Below are positions 32,411-44,604 of a DNA stretch of 64,000 nt, one piece after another. Position 1 is the stretch's first letter. The number at the start of each line of letters is the position of its first letter. This DNA comes from Adineta vaga (lineage: Eukaryota; Rotifera), in NCBI GenBank assembly GCA_021613535.1, contig CP075494.1, forward strand, positions 13,826,001 to 13,890,000. Reading direction: 5' to 3'. A program made the position numbers and the translations under genes. The notes beneath the pieces are model-generated. The model did no database searches. It saw only the letters and a program-made list of their open reading frames with translations, and had not been told where the DNA came from.

Positions 32411-34064
32411 CTGAATCACCTGAACGACCAGAATCAACAAATTCAATTCGTCGAAGTGCCCGACAATGTTTACATAATCCATCAGTACGTCGTGTTTATG
32501 CAGTTGAAAATGGTCTAGCTTTTGATAATTCGGCATTAGCCATCGATGCATCGAATCTCGTCAACAGCTCAGATACACGGACAACGACAGCATCGGACAC
32601 AAAGGAATATAATCGTTATAATACTCCTATTAATCCATTGAAACATGTAGTCTCTATGAATTCAAATGAAAAGATTCAAGTATAAATCATTTTTCTTTAC
32701 TCTAGTTTAATGTTTTGATACGAATGTAGGTTCGAATTCGTTGTCTTTTTCTGCGTGTTGGCGAAATTGATACATTACATGAACGATATTATGCTGAAAT
32801 TTTACTCCAAGCATCATGGGAAGATCCTTCGTTTCATAATACATTCAATCGAATCTTTGATCCGGCGACCTGTTGGACACCTCAACTTGAATTAATGAAC
32901 GGTATTGGTGAATTAAAAGATGAAATTACCTATACTATTCGTTTTAATAAACAAGAAATTGCAACAGTAACTGAACATCATCAATTAAAAGGTACATTAT
33001 GGGAACGTATGGAATTACAATATTTTCCATTAGATATTCAAAACTTATCAATTATTATTACCAGTTCACGTACAAATACAGAAATGATTTTTGAAAAGAA
33101 TCTAAAAAAACCATCCGGTGTCAATCGACGAGTATTTACTGATGAACAAGAATGGTATCTTTTTGAACATGTTCAAATTGAAATTACAGAACAAATCGAT
33201 GAATTTATTGATGATGGACATAATCATTCAGTAGTCATTTGTTCTTGTCATGCAGCACGGTAAAATTGAAAAAGAAAATATGTGTTTACAAAATCATGAA
33301 ATTTTCTTTCTAGGAGATACGGATATTATATGTGGAATGCATATTTTCTCATTTTTTTGATAACGTCAGCAAGTTTTACAACATTTCCTATTCCTTTAAC
33401 AAAGTATGCACTTGTTTTGAAATTAAAATAATTTGTTTATTTTCCTTTTAAATAGTATTCAAGGCCGTATACAAATTTCTTGTACACTACTATTAACTTC
33501 AATTACATTTCGATGGTTATGCAACAAAGCATTACCGTAGTGATTGATTTTTTTCTTGTAGATCTTTTATCTTTGTGTCTATTTGATTTAGAACAATATC
33601 TTATTTAACAGCAGTAGATGTCTATGCTATTGGAAGTATCTTCTCTGTTTGTCTTCTGAATATATGTATGTTTGAAAAAGATATCGAATTGATAATTTGT
33701 CTTGAGAGATTGATTTTTAGATCATGGTGTTATTGGATATGTGAATTATTATTTTGCAACAAACTTAGGAAAACCAACTGATGTGACAACAAGTGTATCT
33801 TATATAATTATTATTGATCGTTGGGCCCTTGTCGTTTTTACAATCTTATTTTTTGCTTATCAAATTGGTACCATTATTTGGATGCTTTGTGTTCCGTTGC
33901 GAAGACGGCGATTAATGTTTAAAAAAGATAAAGAAAATCGTTTGGCTATAACATCAAGTTATAACAATGCAAATGCAACATTTATTGACGTATTAAAAGG
34001 TGCAAAGAAATCATTAAATCATGTTCATACTGAACTATCAATAGTATCGCATACAGAACGTTGA
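32083..34064 (+). CDS. Pentameric ligand-gated ion channel subunit lacking the Cys-loop cysteines
   Basis: A Cys-loop-superfamily subunit of about 464 aa. Exons 32083-32089 (7 bp), 32411-32679, 32730-33259, 33314-33403, 33456-33536, 33592-33665 and 33721-34064 sum in frame. The N-terminal part (about 90 aa) is Ser-rich. The ligand-binding domain includes CWTPQLELMNG and ERMELQYFPLDIQNLSI, which carries the FPxD of the Cys-loop region but neither flanking cysteine. M1 is YYMWNAYFLIFLITSASFTTF. M2 and M3 follow NIQGRIQISCTLLLTSITF and ISYLTAVDVYAIGSIFSVCL, and M4 is RWALVVFTILFFAYQIGTII. There is no signal peptide on this model, and the 7-bp start exon is inferred from frame only, so the true 5' end may differ. 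Ligand and ion selectivity cannot be predicted. Confidence 0.8.
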
Positions 34065-34359
34065 ATACAAAACTTTTTATAAAGCAAGATCGATAGTTTG
34101 CGTCCGTTTATTTTATTATTATTCAATTAAAAATTAAGAATTCAATAAAAATGAGAGAAAAACAACAGTTAATATAATAAAAAAATTTCAACAAGTTGGA
34201 AGAAATTTAGTCGTTAGGAAGAAAAAGGCAAAAATTTGTTACATACCCGATGTGTTTCAAAATGAGAAAAGAAAATGAAACAATCTCACTGTTGCATAGA
34301 AATATCTGCAGAGAAAATTGAATAAAGGATAAATAGTTTCGCATCAATGTCAATTGTAG

Positions 34360-34852
34360 TTAAACTAAAATTGATTTCTCTTTTGTAGCCTTATTGAAAA
34401 ATGGTACTTGATATACTAAATCTGGTTTTAAATAGAGAAAGATCGAAAATATAACTAGTAGAGCACCAAGAGCAAATAAAGTTGTCAATTGAAAATCAAA
34501 TAGTATCATACTAATAATACATGAGATTATGATTGCAGCAGAAGTTGAGAAACCTTTTAAAATATTATCTGCATGTTTAACAACAAGAGCAACAAGAAGA
34601 CCGCCAGCCGATTGAACTGTTATTGTTAACCAAACAACGTCAGTATAACCAAATAGGAAACCTTTTCGATGAATTTCTGCTCCATCTTGTAGTAACATCA
34701 TTAGACAACCAAAGAATATACCAAAAATACCTAATTGAATGTTACGTATCCATACGGATACATTACTTCCTTTGAGAATCTTTTCAAAATAAACACCAGC
34801 TAAACCACTTAATATACCTTGAAATTGAATTGATGAATTTGAATTTTATAAA

Positions 34853-34883
<31 letters not shown>

Positions 34884-35899
34884 TTACAAGCACTAACGAC
34901 AGAAATAAGTCCTTTGAAAGCATTGACATCTTGTTTAGGAACGGTGGAAGTCATATTTTCAAGTTGTACAAGAGAAACACCAAGAAATAGAAGAAATAAT
35001 GCAAACCATTGAATAAGTTTAAATGTACGACCCAGTATCAGTACCATGAAAACAGCTGTAGTAAAAATTTTGAATTGAAAACTGACCTAAATATACAATC
35101 GAAGATTTTTATTGAATAAACATTAATCTTCAGTTACTTGACATGTTGCTGCATCTAAATTTGAAATTGATACAAAAAGAAGATAATTTTGTATTGTATA
35201 AAGAAATGCTGGTATTCCAGTTTTAATCATATCATTTGTTTCACGAAAGACTTTTTCATAAATTAATTTCAAACTTCTAAAAACATTTCCTTCTTCATAA
35301 AGTAGTAATACAATACTCAGAATTGTCTTTTGAATTTCAGAATTTAGAACAGCTGTTGAATTTATAAATCGTGGTCCTGTCGTTGTTCGTACATATCGTA
35401 ATAATAAGATACTTGTAACATTTTGAAAAGTTAACAGAAATAAACTAACATATTTCATATGAAATGAAAATGATGACGTGTAATTAATCGTTGGTAATTT
35501 ATTGTCTATAAATGAATGAGAAAGAAAATATGTTAGAATATGTAATCGAATAGAAATCAAGGCTTTTCACTTCACACCATGCGGTTACTCATACTTTTCA
35601 TTTCCTTTTCCTCTAATTTTAGTAGTGATAACGAATTCATTCGTCTCTTTTTACACACTAAAAACAAATTAAAAAAAATGTGTTAATCAGTTAGTTCTGA
35701 TACTCTTTTTCTTTCTCAGATAATCCTAATAAACTTGAAGAATAAATCAATAAATATTCATAAAAATCGCCATGCAATATCATCATACCTGATTCACAAT
35801 CGTTGACTTCATTCATCATTTGATCCTTCTTAAAAAGAAAAAACATTGTCAACAAAAGTATATTCGATTATATTCTTTTACCTCGGAAGTCATTGTCAT
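34360..35899 (-). CDS. SLC35A3: SLC35A3-like Golgi nucleotide-sugar transporter
   Basis: Drug/metabolite-transporter-fold antiporter, most like the UDP-GlcNAc transporter. After a hydrophilic N-terminal stretch spread over small exons (MTMTSEKDQMMNEVNDCES, then KKRRMNSLSLLKLEEKEMK), the conserved core starts MKYVSLFLLTFQNVTSILLL. It continues with STAVLNSEIQKTILSIVLLL, AFLYTIQNYLLFVSISNLDA, ATCQVSFQFKIFTTAVFMVL, GILSGLAGVYFEKILKGSNV, SVWIRNIQLGIFG, ADNILKGFSTSAAIIISCII and LGALLVIFSIFLY. About ten TM helices are visible. SLC35A2 or SLC35A1 type is possible, but AGVYFEKILK and SVWIRNIQLG fit A3 well. The 5' exons are inferred from frame. It supplies substrate for GlcNAc transferases such as the POMGNT1-like enzyme. 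Confidence 0.85.
34856..34881. repeat. (CAA)n microsatellite in an SLC35A3 intron
   Basis: About nine CAA triplets (TTG on the coding strand) start just inside the intron donor. Confidence 0.9.
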
Positions 35900-36133
35900 G
35901 TATATTCAATTGATGTAAACATAATACGTCATGGATCGCTTACCAAAAGACATTATTATAATCTAAAACACAAGCGATTATCATTGTGTACAAAACGCAT
36001 ATTTCTTATTGGTTCGGTTTCATGAATAAAAAACAAACAATCAGTCAATCGAGTATAAAAAGAAGAAGAAAAAAATACACTAGAAAATATCAATTGCATG
36101 TACAAAATATAGGAAAATTTTCAAGCATGATGT

Positions 36134-38826
36134 TTATTTTTTCCGTGATTTCTTAGTCGGAACTTGAGCAGGAAGTCTCTTTGCTATTTTTATCATTGCA
36201 TCATCTTCAATCGGTACATTCTCTGCATCCTGTTCTTCTTCTTCTTCTTGGTTGTCGTCATCATCATTTTCTTCGTCGGTAAGACCTTTTGATTTCTTCA
36301 ATTTCTTTATATCAATAACTGCATATGGTGTACGATGATTAGTTTTATTGTAACTTCTTGTTAATGAAGATTTGATTTGTGTGTCAAGTTGTTCATATGG
36401 ATTTCGACTAGTTTTACCCCATGTATTTAATTCCATAATTGTTTGAAAATCATCTCGATTGAGATAATAATTATCTAATAAAGAAATACATTGTTCAATT
36501 CCTTTTTCTTGTGATTGTTGTTTCAATGGTGAAATCAATGCTCGACTTAAATAAGGTAAATAATCAAGATTAAATTGTTGTTTATTTGCTGATGCTGTTT
36601 TTAAACACATATGTTTTTCAATTTCATTTAGTAAGCGTTCATTTTTATTTGTACGAGAACGTTGACCAAAATATGAAGAAAAATTCACCATACTACGAAG
36701 ATGACCACGAACATATGAACAAGGAGCAACTGTTGAAAAAATCGCCTACAAAAAAAAAACAAATTTATCGAAATTTCTTAATGAAAACCAATGGATTTTA
36801 CTTGATAAGGTAATAATGACCAACTATCATTTTTACTAAAAATCATCTGTGAACAAATATCACCTAAAGATATATTATCGGCTGCACTTGCAATTAAAGT
36901 TAAATGTTCTATATCTGTCAATTTTCTCTTTTGATTATTCGAATTAATCACATGTGGTTGACACTGAAGATAATTTTCTTGAATTAATAATGGCATTAGT
37001 TGATAATCATAGAAGAAAATATCACTTTTATCCGATAAAGATTTGTGACGTAATTCATCCGAAAATGATAATCGACATAATTCAAATGGATTATTATTCA
37101 CTGTTTTCTCGATCATTTTCGCAGCTGTTGAGTTCATTTTTCCACCTTGAATTGACCAAAGATTTAAAGAATGAATTGTTTGACGAATATCTTGATTCGA
37201 TGATTTGATAATTTCATCTAATGTTTCTGGTGAAATATTTCGAATAGTTTCTCGTTGAAGAATTGTTAACATAGCACCGTGAATTTGTTGAATATTTGGA
37301 CGATGAAAACGTAAATCATAACAATAATTAGCGAGCGAACGAATTTTCTTATGTTGTCGATCATTACAAATACATATAATTGGTATACGAGAACGTTTTA
37401 TTAAAGAAATTAATTCTTGTATACCACCACGATCTGCATTACCAGCAACACCATCGACTTCATCCATAATTAAAACATATTTTGACATCGATTTTTCAGT
37501 AAAATGTTCAATACTATAAGTATCACTTGACAGATTAGACATGGATTTTTTTGAACGTTGATCAGAAGCATTTTTTTCAATATACTGAAAATTTAAATGT
37601 TCACAAACTAATTGAGCAGCAGTAGTTTTACCAATTCCAGGTGGACCGCTGAGAAGAGCAGCTTTAAACATTGCAGGATTTTCATTACGAATAAAGCCAA
37701 CGGATGGTTTGGCTTTTACTTTTTCATCACTACTACCATGATGTGTATACCAATCACGTAACCAGACAATCAATTTTTGAACAGGAGATTTGTCACCTTG
37801 TTGTCCAATAAGTTGTTTTATTGTTTTAGGTTTATATTTATCAACCCCTAAAATAATAAAATATGATTAGTTGAAGAAAAGATGGCTCTTTTAATGATTG
37901 CAACACTTACATAATAAAGATGATTCATCAATGGATAATTTTGGAATAGTTGAAGGAGTTAAATCTGTGGTTATTGAGGATGATTTTCGTTTTAATTTGT
38001 TTGGAATGGATTTTGACGTAGTTGATGCGATGATCATGGATTCGGGATCTGCTGTCGTCGAAGACTTTCGTTTTAGTTTTGTTGATGTTGAAGCAACAGC
38101 GGATTCTGGTTCTGGAGCTCTCTTTGAGTTTGATTTGGATTTAACTGTAGATGATTCTGATGTTGTCAACTTTGCTTCATCACCTGGGCGTGTTCGTATC
38201 ATTTCCAACAGATCATCTTCGGCAATAATTTTAACTTTCAATTCTTTTGCTTTACTTATTTTTGATTCACCTCCATCACGCCCGGTCAATAGATAATTTG
38301 TTTTTCCACTTAGAGCTAACGTCACTCGTCCACCGTATTTTTCAATTAGAGTTTTACATTCGTCACGTTCCAATGATTCCAATACACCTACATATCAAAT
38401 AAAAAAAGCAGCTTGAACTTTTCCTTTGGAAATATTCTTCTTACCAGAAATAACAAAAGCTAAATTTTTCAAACAATTCTTCTCTCCATCTGGTATTGTC
38501 TTTGATCCAGGTGCATCGGGACCACCACGATTCATAAATGATTTATAGTTTTCTGAACGTTTTCTCTTCTCCATTGGATCAATCTCTTTGATTTTCATCT
38601 TTTTCAATGGACTTGTTTCAATCGATGTTTTTGCTGGAGAAATAACTTTTTCTAGAGATTTTTTCACAGGTGATGGTTTTGGTATGACTGGAGCTTCTTC
38701 ATTATTAGCCTGTTCACGAGTCCGCTAAATAGGAAGAATATAGATTTTTTGCTTATAAATATTTATATTCAATACTTTATTGTTCGAACTTGGTATTTTC
38801 TTGAAAAAACTACGAATATCAGACAT
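36134..38826 (-). CDS. RFC1: RFC1, clamp-loader large subunit, full copy 2
   Basis: Exons 38826-38776, 38724-38445, 38387-37911, 37847-36802 and 36745-36134 sum to 821 aa. The N-terminus MSDIRSFFKKIPSS has the PIP-like FF motif of RFC1. BRCT: FMNRGGPDAPGSK, then ERDECKTLIEKYGGRVTLAL, SGKTNYLLTGRDGG. AAA+ core: WVDKYKPKTIKQLIGQQGDK, Walker A SGPPGIGKTTAAQLVCEHL, Walker B LIMDEVDGVAGNADRGGIQE, CNDRQHKKIRSLANYC and FHRPNIQQIHGAM. The C-terminal RFC1 domain (NKQQFNLDYLPYLSRAL, IMELNTWGKTS, KTNHRTPYAVIDI) is followed by an acidic run and a basic nuclear-localisation-type tail KKSRKK. It is shorter than human RFC1 (about 1148 aa), mainly in the N-terminal and linker regions. Its start codon is about 230 bp from divergent SMG5. 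Confidence 0.95.
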
Positions 38827-39053
38827 TCTCTCTTCTAAATGCCAATAACCATATGATATGAATGCATGAGTGAAGTGATTGCTCAACGAAGGTATCAGAT
38901 GGTCAATATATATATATATGTACTTTGATGTCGTGACAGTCAATGCAAATTGAGAGAGGCGCAGGAGAGAACAAAATGCATGATGAATAGCCAATGAACA
39001 TTGATTGAGTTTTTAGGTAGTCTGTTTCATTCGAAGAAGAAAAATTCGCTCAA

Positions 39054-42000
39054 ATGATGGTTGTTTCTCAATCTCAAACAACTTCAAATGAATCTAAATC
39101 ACAATTAGATCGAAATAAGAAGAATTATATGTAAGAGAAAGAAATTTAATTGACTTCTTAGTTCGTTTTAATCTTTTATTTTAGTAACATTATAACTTTA
39201 TCCAAACGTGTATCCGATCTTTATTCTGGAAATCAATCATTACGAAATATATTTAATCCTGAAACATGTCGTTTACGTGATAAGTAAGTTGAATTTCTTT
39301 TGAAGATTAACATTTCCAGAAGTGATATTTTTCAAATAGATTTAAACAAATGTGTGAAACACTTTTACTTGATGATCCAATTGATTATGGTTTGAAAATT
39401 ATTGATCTTCTTTGGCGTAAAGCTGCGTATGATCCTATTCAATTATTTAAACGACATCGACAAGAATATGATGAAACGATTATGAAAGAAATTCAAATCA
39501 TGTATCGAATGCATCTCCTATCGATATTTGGTTTTTATTCAAATTTATTAATTAAATTTGTATCATTAATTAAACCCTATCGTAATATAAGTCATTTCTT
39601 TGATTTTATTCAACTATTTAATGATAATAAATGTATGTAGATAAGAAATTATGATGAATTGAATAAGGACTTTTCAATTAGTTTAGCTATGAACACAATA
39701 ACAACAACGAAAATTGATAATTTAGTCGAATCATTATTGAAACTTATTCATAAATGTTTAGTTTGTTTGGGTGATATTAGTCGTTATTTAAGTGAATATG
39801 ATGGATGTATACAAACAGCAGAGAAATACTATACAATGTCAGTACTTCTTGATCCTGAAATCGGTTTGTTTTTGAAATAATCAATGAGAATTCAATGAAT
39901 TGTTGTTGTTGTTTTTCAGGAATGCCGTTGAATCAATTAGGAACATTATGTGGTCGATCGAATAGTAATTGTGATGCAGCATTTTTCTATTTACTTTGTT
40001 TAAGTACAGCACATCCATTTGATGGTGCTAAAGATAATTTACAAATGCTTTTTGAACGAAATGAAAAACGTTTCACGGAATTCAATCGACAACAAACAAA
40101 AAATCGAAATGATAATTTAAGGTTTTGTTCAGATTATCGAAAGATCAATGAATATATGTTTTATTTTTTTAGTAATCGTGATATTCGTCGTTTTCTTGTG
40201 CAATTCTTACATGTTACTCATCAATTACTTGAATCAAATAATATGTAAGTAAACAATATGGAATATTTTGAATAAAACAGTATGAAAAATCGTATTTAGA
40301 AGTCAAATTCAAGAATGTGGTCAACAAACATTGAATGATTTTAATGCTTGTATGTTTTCTCAAAATGATTCGATTCTTTCACCGGAACTTATCTTTAAAC
40401 TACTATCGATATCAATGATGCTTGTTGATCGTATACAACGAACACGGAGTCGAGCAGTTAAACGTAAATATCTGTTTTTATTTACTATCAATGAACATAG
40501 ATGGGCTACGTTTCATTTAGAAACTATACTATTTGCTGGAATTGCATTTGCTGTCGCACTATTTTCACATGTTGTTAATCATACGATTATTCGGTTACAA
40601 AATGCTTTTTATCAATTACATGATGTACGTACAAAAACAAATGAAACGGATTCGGAAGAAGAAGAAGAACGTCGACAGGTAGTTTTTAAATTTAAAAAAT
40701 AAAAATTGAGGAATTTACCTTTTGATTTTCGTAGGCTGAAGCAAAAGAAAAACGACGACGAATGAAAATGGTTTTATCACGACGTCGTCGACGAAGTGCT
40801 TCATCATCGGATAAAAGTGATGAAAGTGAACGTTCATTCTCGAATGAACGTGATCAACGACGAGATGATTCATCGGATGATTATCGATCGGAAGATGAAG
40901 TTCCAGATTATCTTTCGGGAGGTTCATCATCAGATGAAAATGATGAAATGAAACAAGTTATTCGAGATGAAAAAGATAAAGAAGCAGAAGGTAAAGTGAT
41001 TTTATTCCGTTAAACATTTTTAATGTTTTAGTCTTTGAATAGAATTAGCAATTAAAATTGCACTGGATGAATTTATGGAAAAAATCAAACAGAGTGGTGC
41101 TGTTTTTCAAAATGCAAATGATCCTCAAACATCACAAACGTCACTCTTTTCATTTACTGATCTATCAACACATCTATTTGCTGCATTTGCATCACAGGAT
41201 GGTGCATCTCCACTTTTTCTCGATCAGAATTCGTCTGATGATGATCCATATTCTATGTCAGCATATAATTATGATCAACAATTTAAATCGATTTTGATAG
41301 GAAATAAACAAATCAATGTACCACCAGGTAAGATAGAATATTTTGAAACACGGATGGAAAGTTGTGTTGTGATTGTAGGATTTGAGCAGAATAGTGACGC
41401 GTTGGCTGCAGCAGAAATAGAACAGAAAATGGCCGAATTTGAACTTGAACATATTGTGGATAATACAACGAATGAAAAACAAGAGGAAGATGATGATCAG
41501 TAAGGATATTTCAGTTAGATCATTTTTAACAATCTATTGTAAATTGATAGAACTACTCGTTACCATGGTACTAAATTGATCATTGAATTGTTAGAAAATG
41601 AATACCTTTTATCTGCGATAAAAACCTTCTGTGATTGGCTTGCTGGCAACAAACGTCTCCTTCAGATGCTCTTACCTGTATTATTCTAATCACTTCTTTC
41701 AATTACTTTTCTAAAACTAATCTTTTAATCTAGATATCTCCTGGTCTATGGTCAAAATTAGCTTTATTACTAAATTTTCTTCCACATGAACGTGATATTA
41801 TTAAAAGTGGTATGTTACTTTTTCTTCTTCATCTGTTTTTTTATAAGATTTGTATTTTGATTAGGATTAGTTCCTGCTAGTTCATCGATTTATCCTTTAT
41901 TAAGCAAATTTGTTGAAACAAAAATCTTTATCTTTCCACCACCGATGCTTGATGAAGATATTCAATTACGAGCATTTCAAGCGTTAAAAGTTGATCGAAA

Positions 42001-43039
42001 TCATTTGAAATTAAACTTAAATCAACTATCATCATTAAACAAATTCGAATCAGTAAGACAAGACTTGCTCATCGGACAATAGTTCATCGTTTTATTTAGA
42101 CAATCATTCGTATCTGTTCTCTTCGTCGGTTTGGCTATTTCGCATCATCTCTTCTATCGAATTCACAATTCAGTTATGATAATGATAAATTATCTTTTAC
42201 TGCTTCAATTCCATCGGAACAAACAGCACCAGAACCTTCACCAAATAAAACAATAGATCCAGCTATTGATGAAGAAAGAAAATCACGTTTAATGCGTGGC
42301 ATGGCAGCACTTCGTTTACAAGCTGAAATCAGTCAATTGGAGAATAGTTTGAAAAACGAGGAATTCTCCTTACCACCCTATCTTGTTATTGATTCATCGG
42401 TATTATGTGCAAATTTGACATTAATTCAACAATTTGTTCAATCACAACGATTTATTATTGTAATTCCACTCGTTGGTTAGTTTCATTCGGAAAATACATG
42501 TTAACTATTTCATCTGTGATTCTTTTTTCCTTTCTTTAAGTCATTGATATTCTTGACGAACTGAAGAAAGAACAACGTGAAGCTCGTGATGCTATTCGAT
42601 GGCTTGAAACACAATTTCGACTTGGAAATCGGTACATTTCAAATTGATATCGAACTTCTTTTTTTCTTATTGTTTTATTTAGATTCATACGTACTCAAGC
42701 TGTACATGAACGATTAAACAATCAAACGAAGAAAAAAACCAATAAAAACAAAGATTTCTTTCGTTTTCAAGAAATTATTGATTGTTGTCTGTATTTTTCA
42801 CAACAAAGTAATCTTGACAAACAAACGACAACGAATACCATGTCAACAGTGAATTTACTTCTTGCACGATCATTAACTAGTAAAGAACAACAAACCGTAG
42901 ACAAAGATGGTAAATCAATTGTTGTATTTCTTTGAAGAACAAAAAGAAAGTGAATGTGTTTGTATTCTATTTAGGCGTGACTGTACAACATATTGATGAT
43001 TTTCATCGCCGTTGGAAACAATCAACACCTGAAAAATGA
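39054..43039 (+). CDS. SMG5: SMG5, nonsense-mediated decay factor
   Basis: SMG5 binds phosphorylated UPF1 and promotes decay of premature-stop mRNAs. Fifteen exons (39054-39130 through 42975-43039) sum in frame to 1070 aa; human SMG5 is 1016 aa. The EST1/14-3-3-like N-terminal region includes IMYRMHLLSIFGFYSNLLI, GDISRYLSEYDGCIQTAEKY, AEKYYTMSVLLDPEIGMPLN and QLGTLCGRSNSNCDAAFFYL. A charged SR/acidic linker (MVLSRRRRRSASSSDKSDES) follows, then helices such as TFCDWLAGNKRLLQMLLPIS. The C-terminal PIN domain carries LPPYLVIDSSVLCANLTLIQ, SQRFIIVIPLVVIDILDELK, KEQREARDAIRWLETQF and DFHRRWKQ. The SMG5 PIN domain is known to lack full nuclease residues; I see no complete acidic set here either. 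Confidence 0.92.
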
Positions 43040-43296
43040 TGAAAAAACTGACTTTTTTTTGTTAAATATATAGACGTGAAAAAAAGAATTTTTTTTAGAA
43101 TAAAACTATTTAATATTACTAAATTCGAAAGACATATTTATTCATAAGTAAAGTAGATGTTTTTATTTATTTAGTATTTGATAAAATTTTATGATAATCA
43201 GAAAAAAAATGAAAGCGATGTTCTAACTGATCCAAGCCAACAATGAAACGTTCTTTTAACATGAAACATGATATATTTCATTTTATAGGCAAGCAG

Positions 43297-44604
43297 TTAT
43301 GTGTAAATATTAAGTGTATTCGGAGCTATTCGATTTGATGGCTTTCGTATACAAAATATAATGATATTCGTGAATATTGATATAATCAGTTTCAGGACGG
43401 GTAATATACCACCAATTGTTGGTAGTATCACACCGATAATATGGATCGCCATACTTATATTTTCACTACTTTTAGTAATAAATGTACAAGATATTGGTTC
43501 ACATTGATCATAATAATATTGATGTGATACTGTAGTAACTCGCTCTTCGATCATTAACTCGTTAACCAAGTGTAAAATGGGTGTCTTTGCGGAAAATCTA
43601 CTATCGAATGGCAATAGACTAGAAGCATGTACTGGTATTGATAATAATGATGGTAAATGCTGCTGCAATTGATCAAGACAATTGAGATCATAAAAACATC
43701 GGAGATCGGATTGAAGTAATGCATCAATGACATTGCATCCGATATAGAAACCTGGTACATCAAATGAAGACAATGGATTTGGATAATTATAGATCGAAGA
43801 TTTCTGAGCACAATAAGATGACCGGCTACATGAACAATCGTTATATTTTTTAGGCTTTATAAAAATGCTGTTGTTATCCGTATTCTTCCTGTGTAATTCA
43901 TAATTGATTCCTAATCCAGAAAATAAACCATTAATATGAATTGTACGCTGAATCATCGCGATAGATACTTGAAAGTTTTCAACCATTGACAGAAACAATT
44001 GAGTTAATTTAAAGTTGATTCTTTCGTCAAATGTTCTCATGGTTGTCACATGAGTACTGATATATTCATTTGAAAGGAATTGTTGTAGATTGTTGTGAAT
44101 TGAACGATTACTCATGTCACAAAACATGCTTAGAGCTTCAAATGCGTGTGGAGCTGTTTTTCGAAAATCTTCTTCAAAGATTTCTGTTCCATCATTCACA
44201 ATAAGAGATTCTATCCAATTATTTGTCACGAATACACTGATACATATTTGATGCAGTGTGACTTTGATTTGAAGAAACGTTGCATAACTAATCGATATTT
44301 GATTACATTGACAGCTTAAAGATTCAGGATATTTCGAATATAGTGTTAAATATGTTAAATAACTTGGTTGAATAATTGATTGTCTATAATACGGATCTGT
44401 ACTGATAGTGTATGAAATGTAAATCGATGGCATTGTTAGCAAGAGAATAGACAAAAAAATAAAGATCATAGTTGATACTCGTTGCACACTTAATTCGGAA
44501 CGACATTTTGATGGTGGTGATGATGGAAATAAATTGTAATTTTGAAGAAAACCAACGAGATTTTGGCAAAATCCGGCGGTGTGTTCATTTGGTTGATTCA
44601 TCAC
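43297..44604 (-). CDS. Two-TM protein with cysteine-rich ectodomain, probable rotifer-expanded family
   Basis: Intronless ORF of 435 aa. One TM segment lies at about residues 44-66 (TMIFIFLSILLLTMPSIYIS) and one near the C-terminus (MAIHIIGVILPTIGGILPVL plus IISIFTNIIIFC), with about 320 extracellular residues between. The ectodomain has paired cysteines and motifs such as YSKYPESLSCQCNQISISYA, LHQICISVFVTNNWI, NDCSCSRSSYCAQ and VPGFYIGCNVIDALLQSDLR. Short cytoplasmic ends and a large Cys-rich loop recall DEG/ENaC topology, but their signature motifs are not seen. From memory, proteins with this SCxCxxISISY and HQxCxSxFV pattern are numerous in bdelloid rotifers; that is recollection, not a search. 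Function is unknown. Confidence 0.65.
   Translation of the reverse strand: MMNQPNEHTAGFCQNLVGFLQNYNLFPSSPPSKCRSELSVQRVSTMIFIFLSILLLTMPSIYISYTISTDPYYRQSIIQPSYLTYLTLYSKYPESLSCQCNQISISYATFLQIKVTLHQICISVFVTNNWIESLIVNDGTEIFEEDFRKTAPHAFEALSMFCDMSNRSIHNNLQQFLSNEYISTHVTTMRTFDERINFKLTQLFLSMVENFQVSIAMIQRTIHINGLFSGLGINYELHRKNTDNNSIFIKPKKYNDCSCSRSSYCAQKSSIYNYPNPLSSFDVPGFYIGCNVIDALLQSDLRCFYDLNCLDQLQQHLPSLLSIPVHASSLLPFDSRFSAKTPILHLVNELMIEERVTTVSHQYYYDQCEPISCTFITKSSENISMAIHIIGVILPTIGGILPVLKLIISIFTNIIIFCIRKPSNRIAPNTLNIYT

Noticed and set aside
34856-34881. Poly-Asn/Gln coding repeat from the CAA run
   Set aside because: It falls in an SLC35A3 intron, next to the donor.
1-38826. Recent genomic palindrome centred between the RFC1 copies
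   Set aside because: Genes flanking the two copies are not mirrored and the copies are very diverged, so it is an old paralogy.
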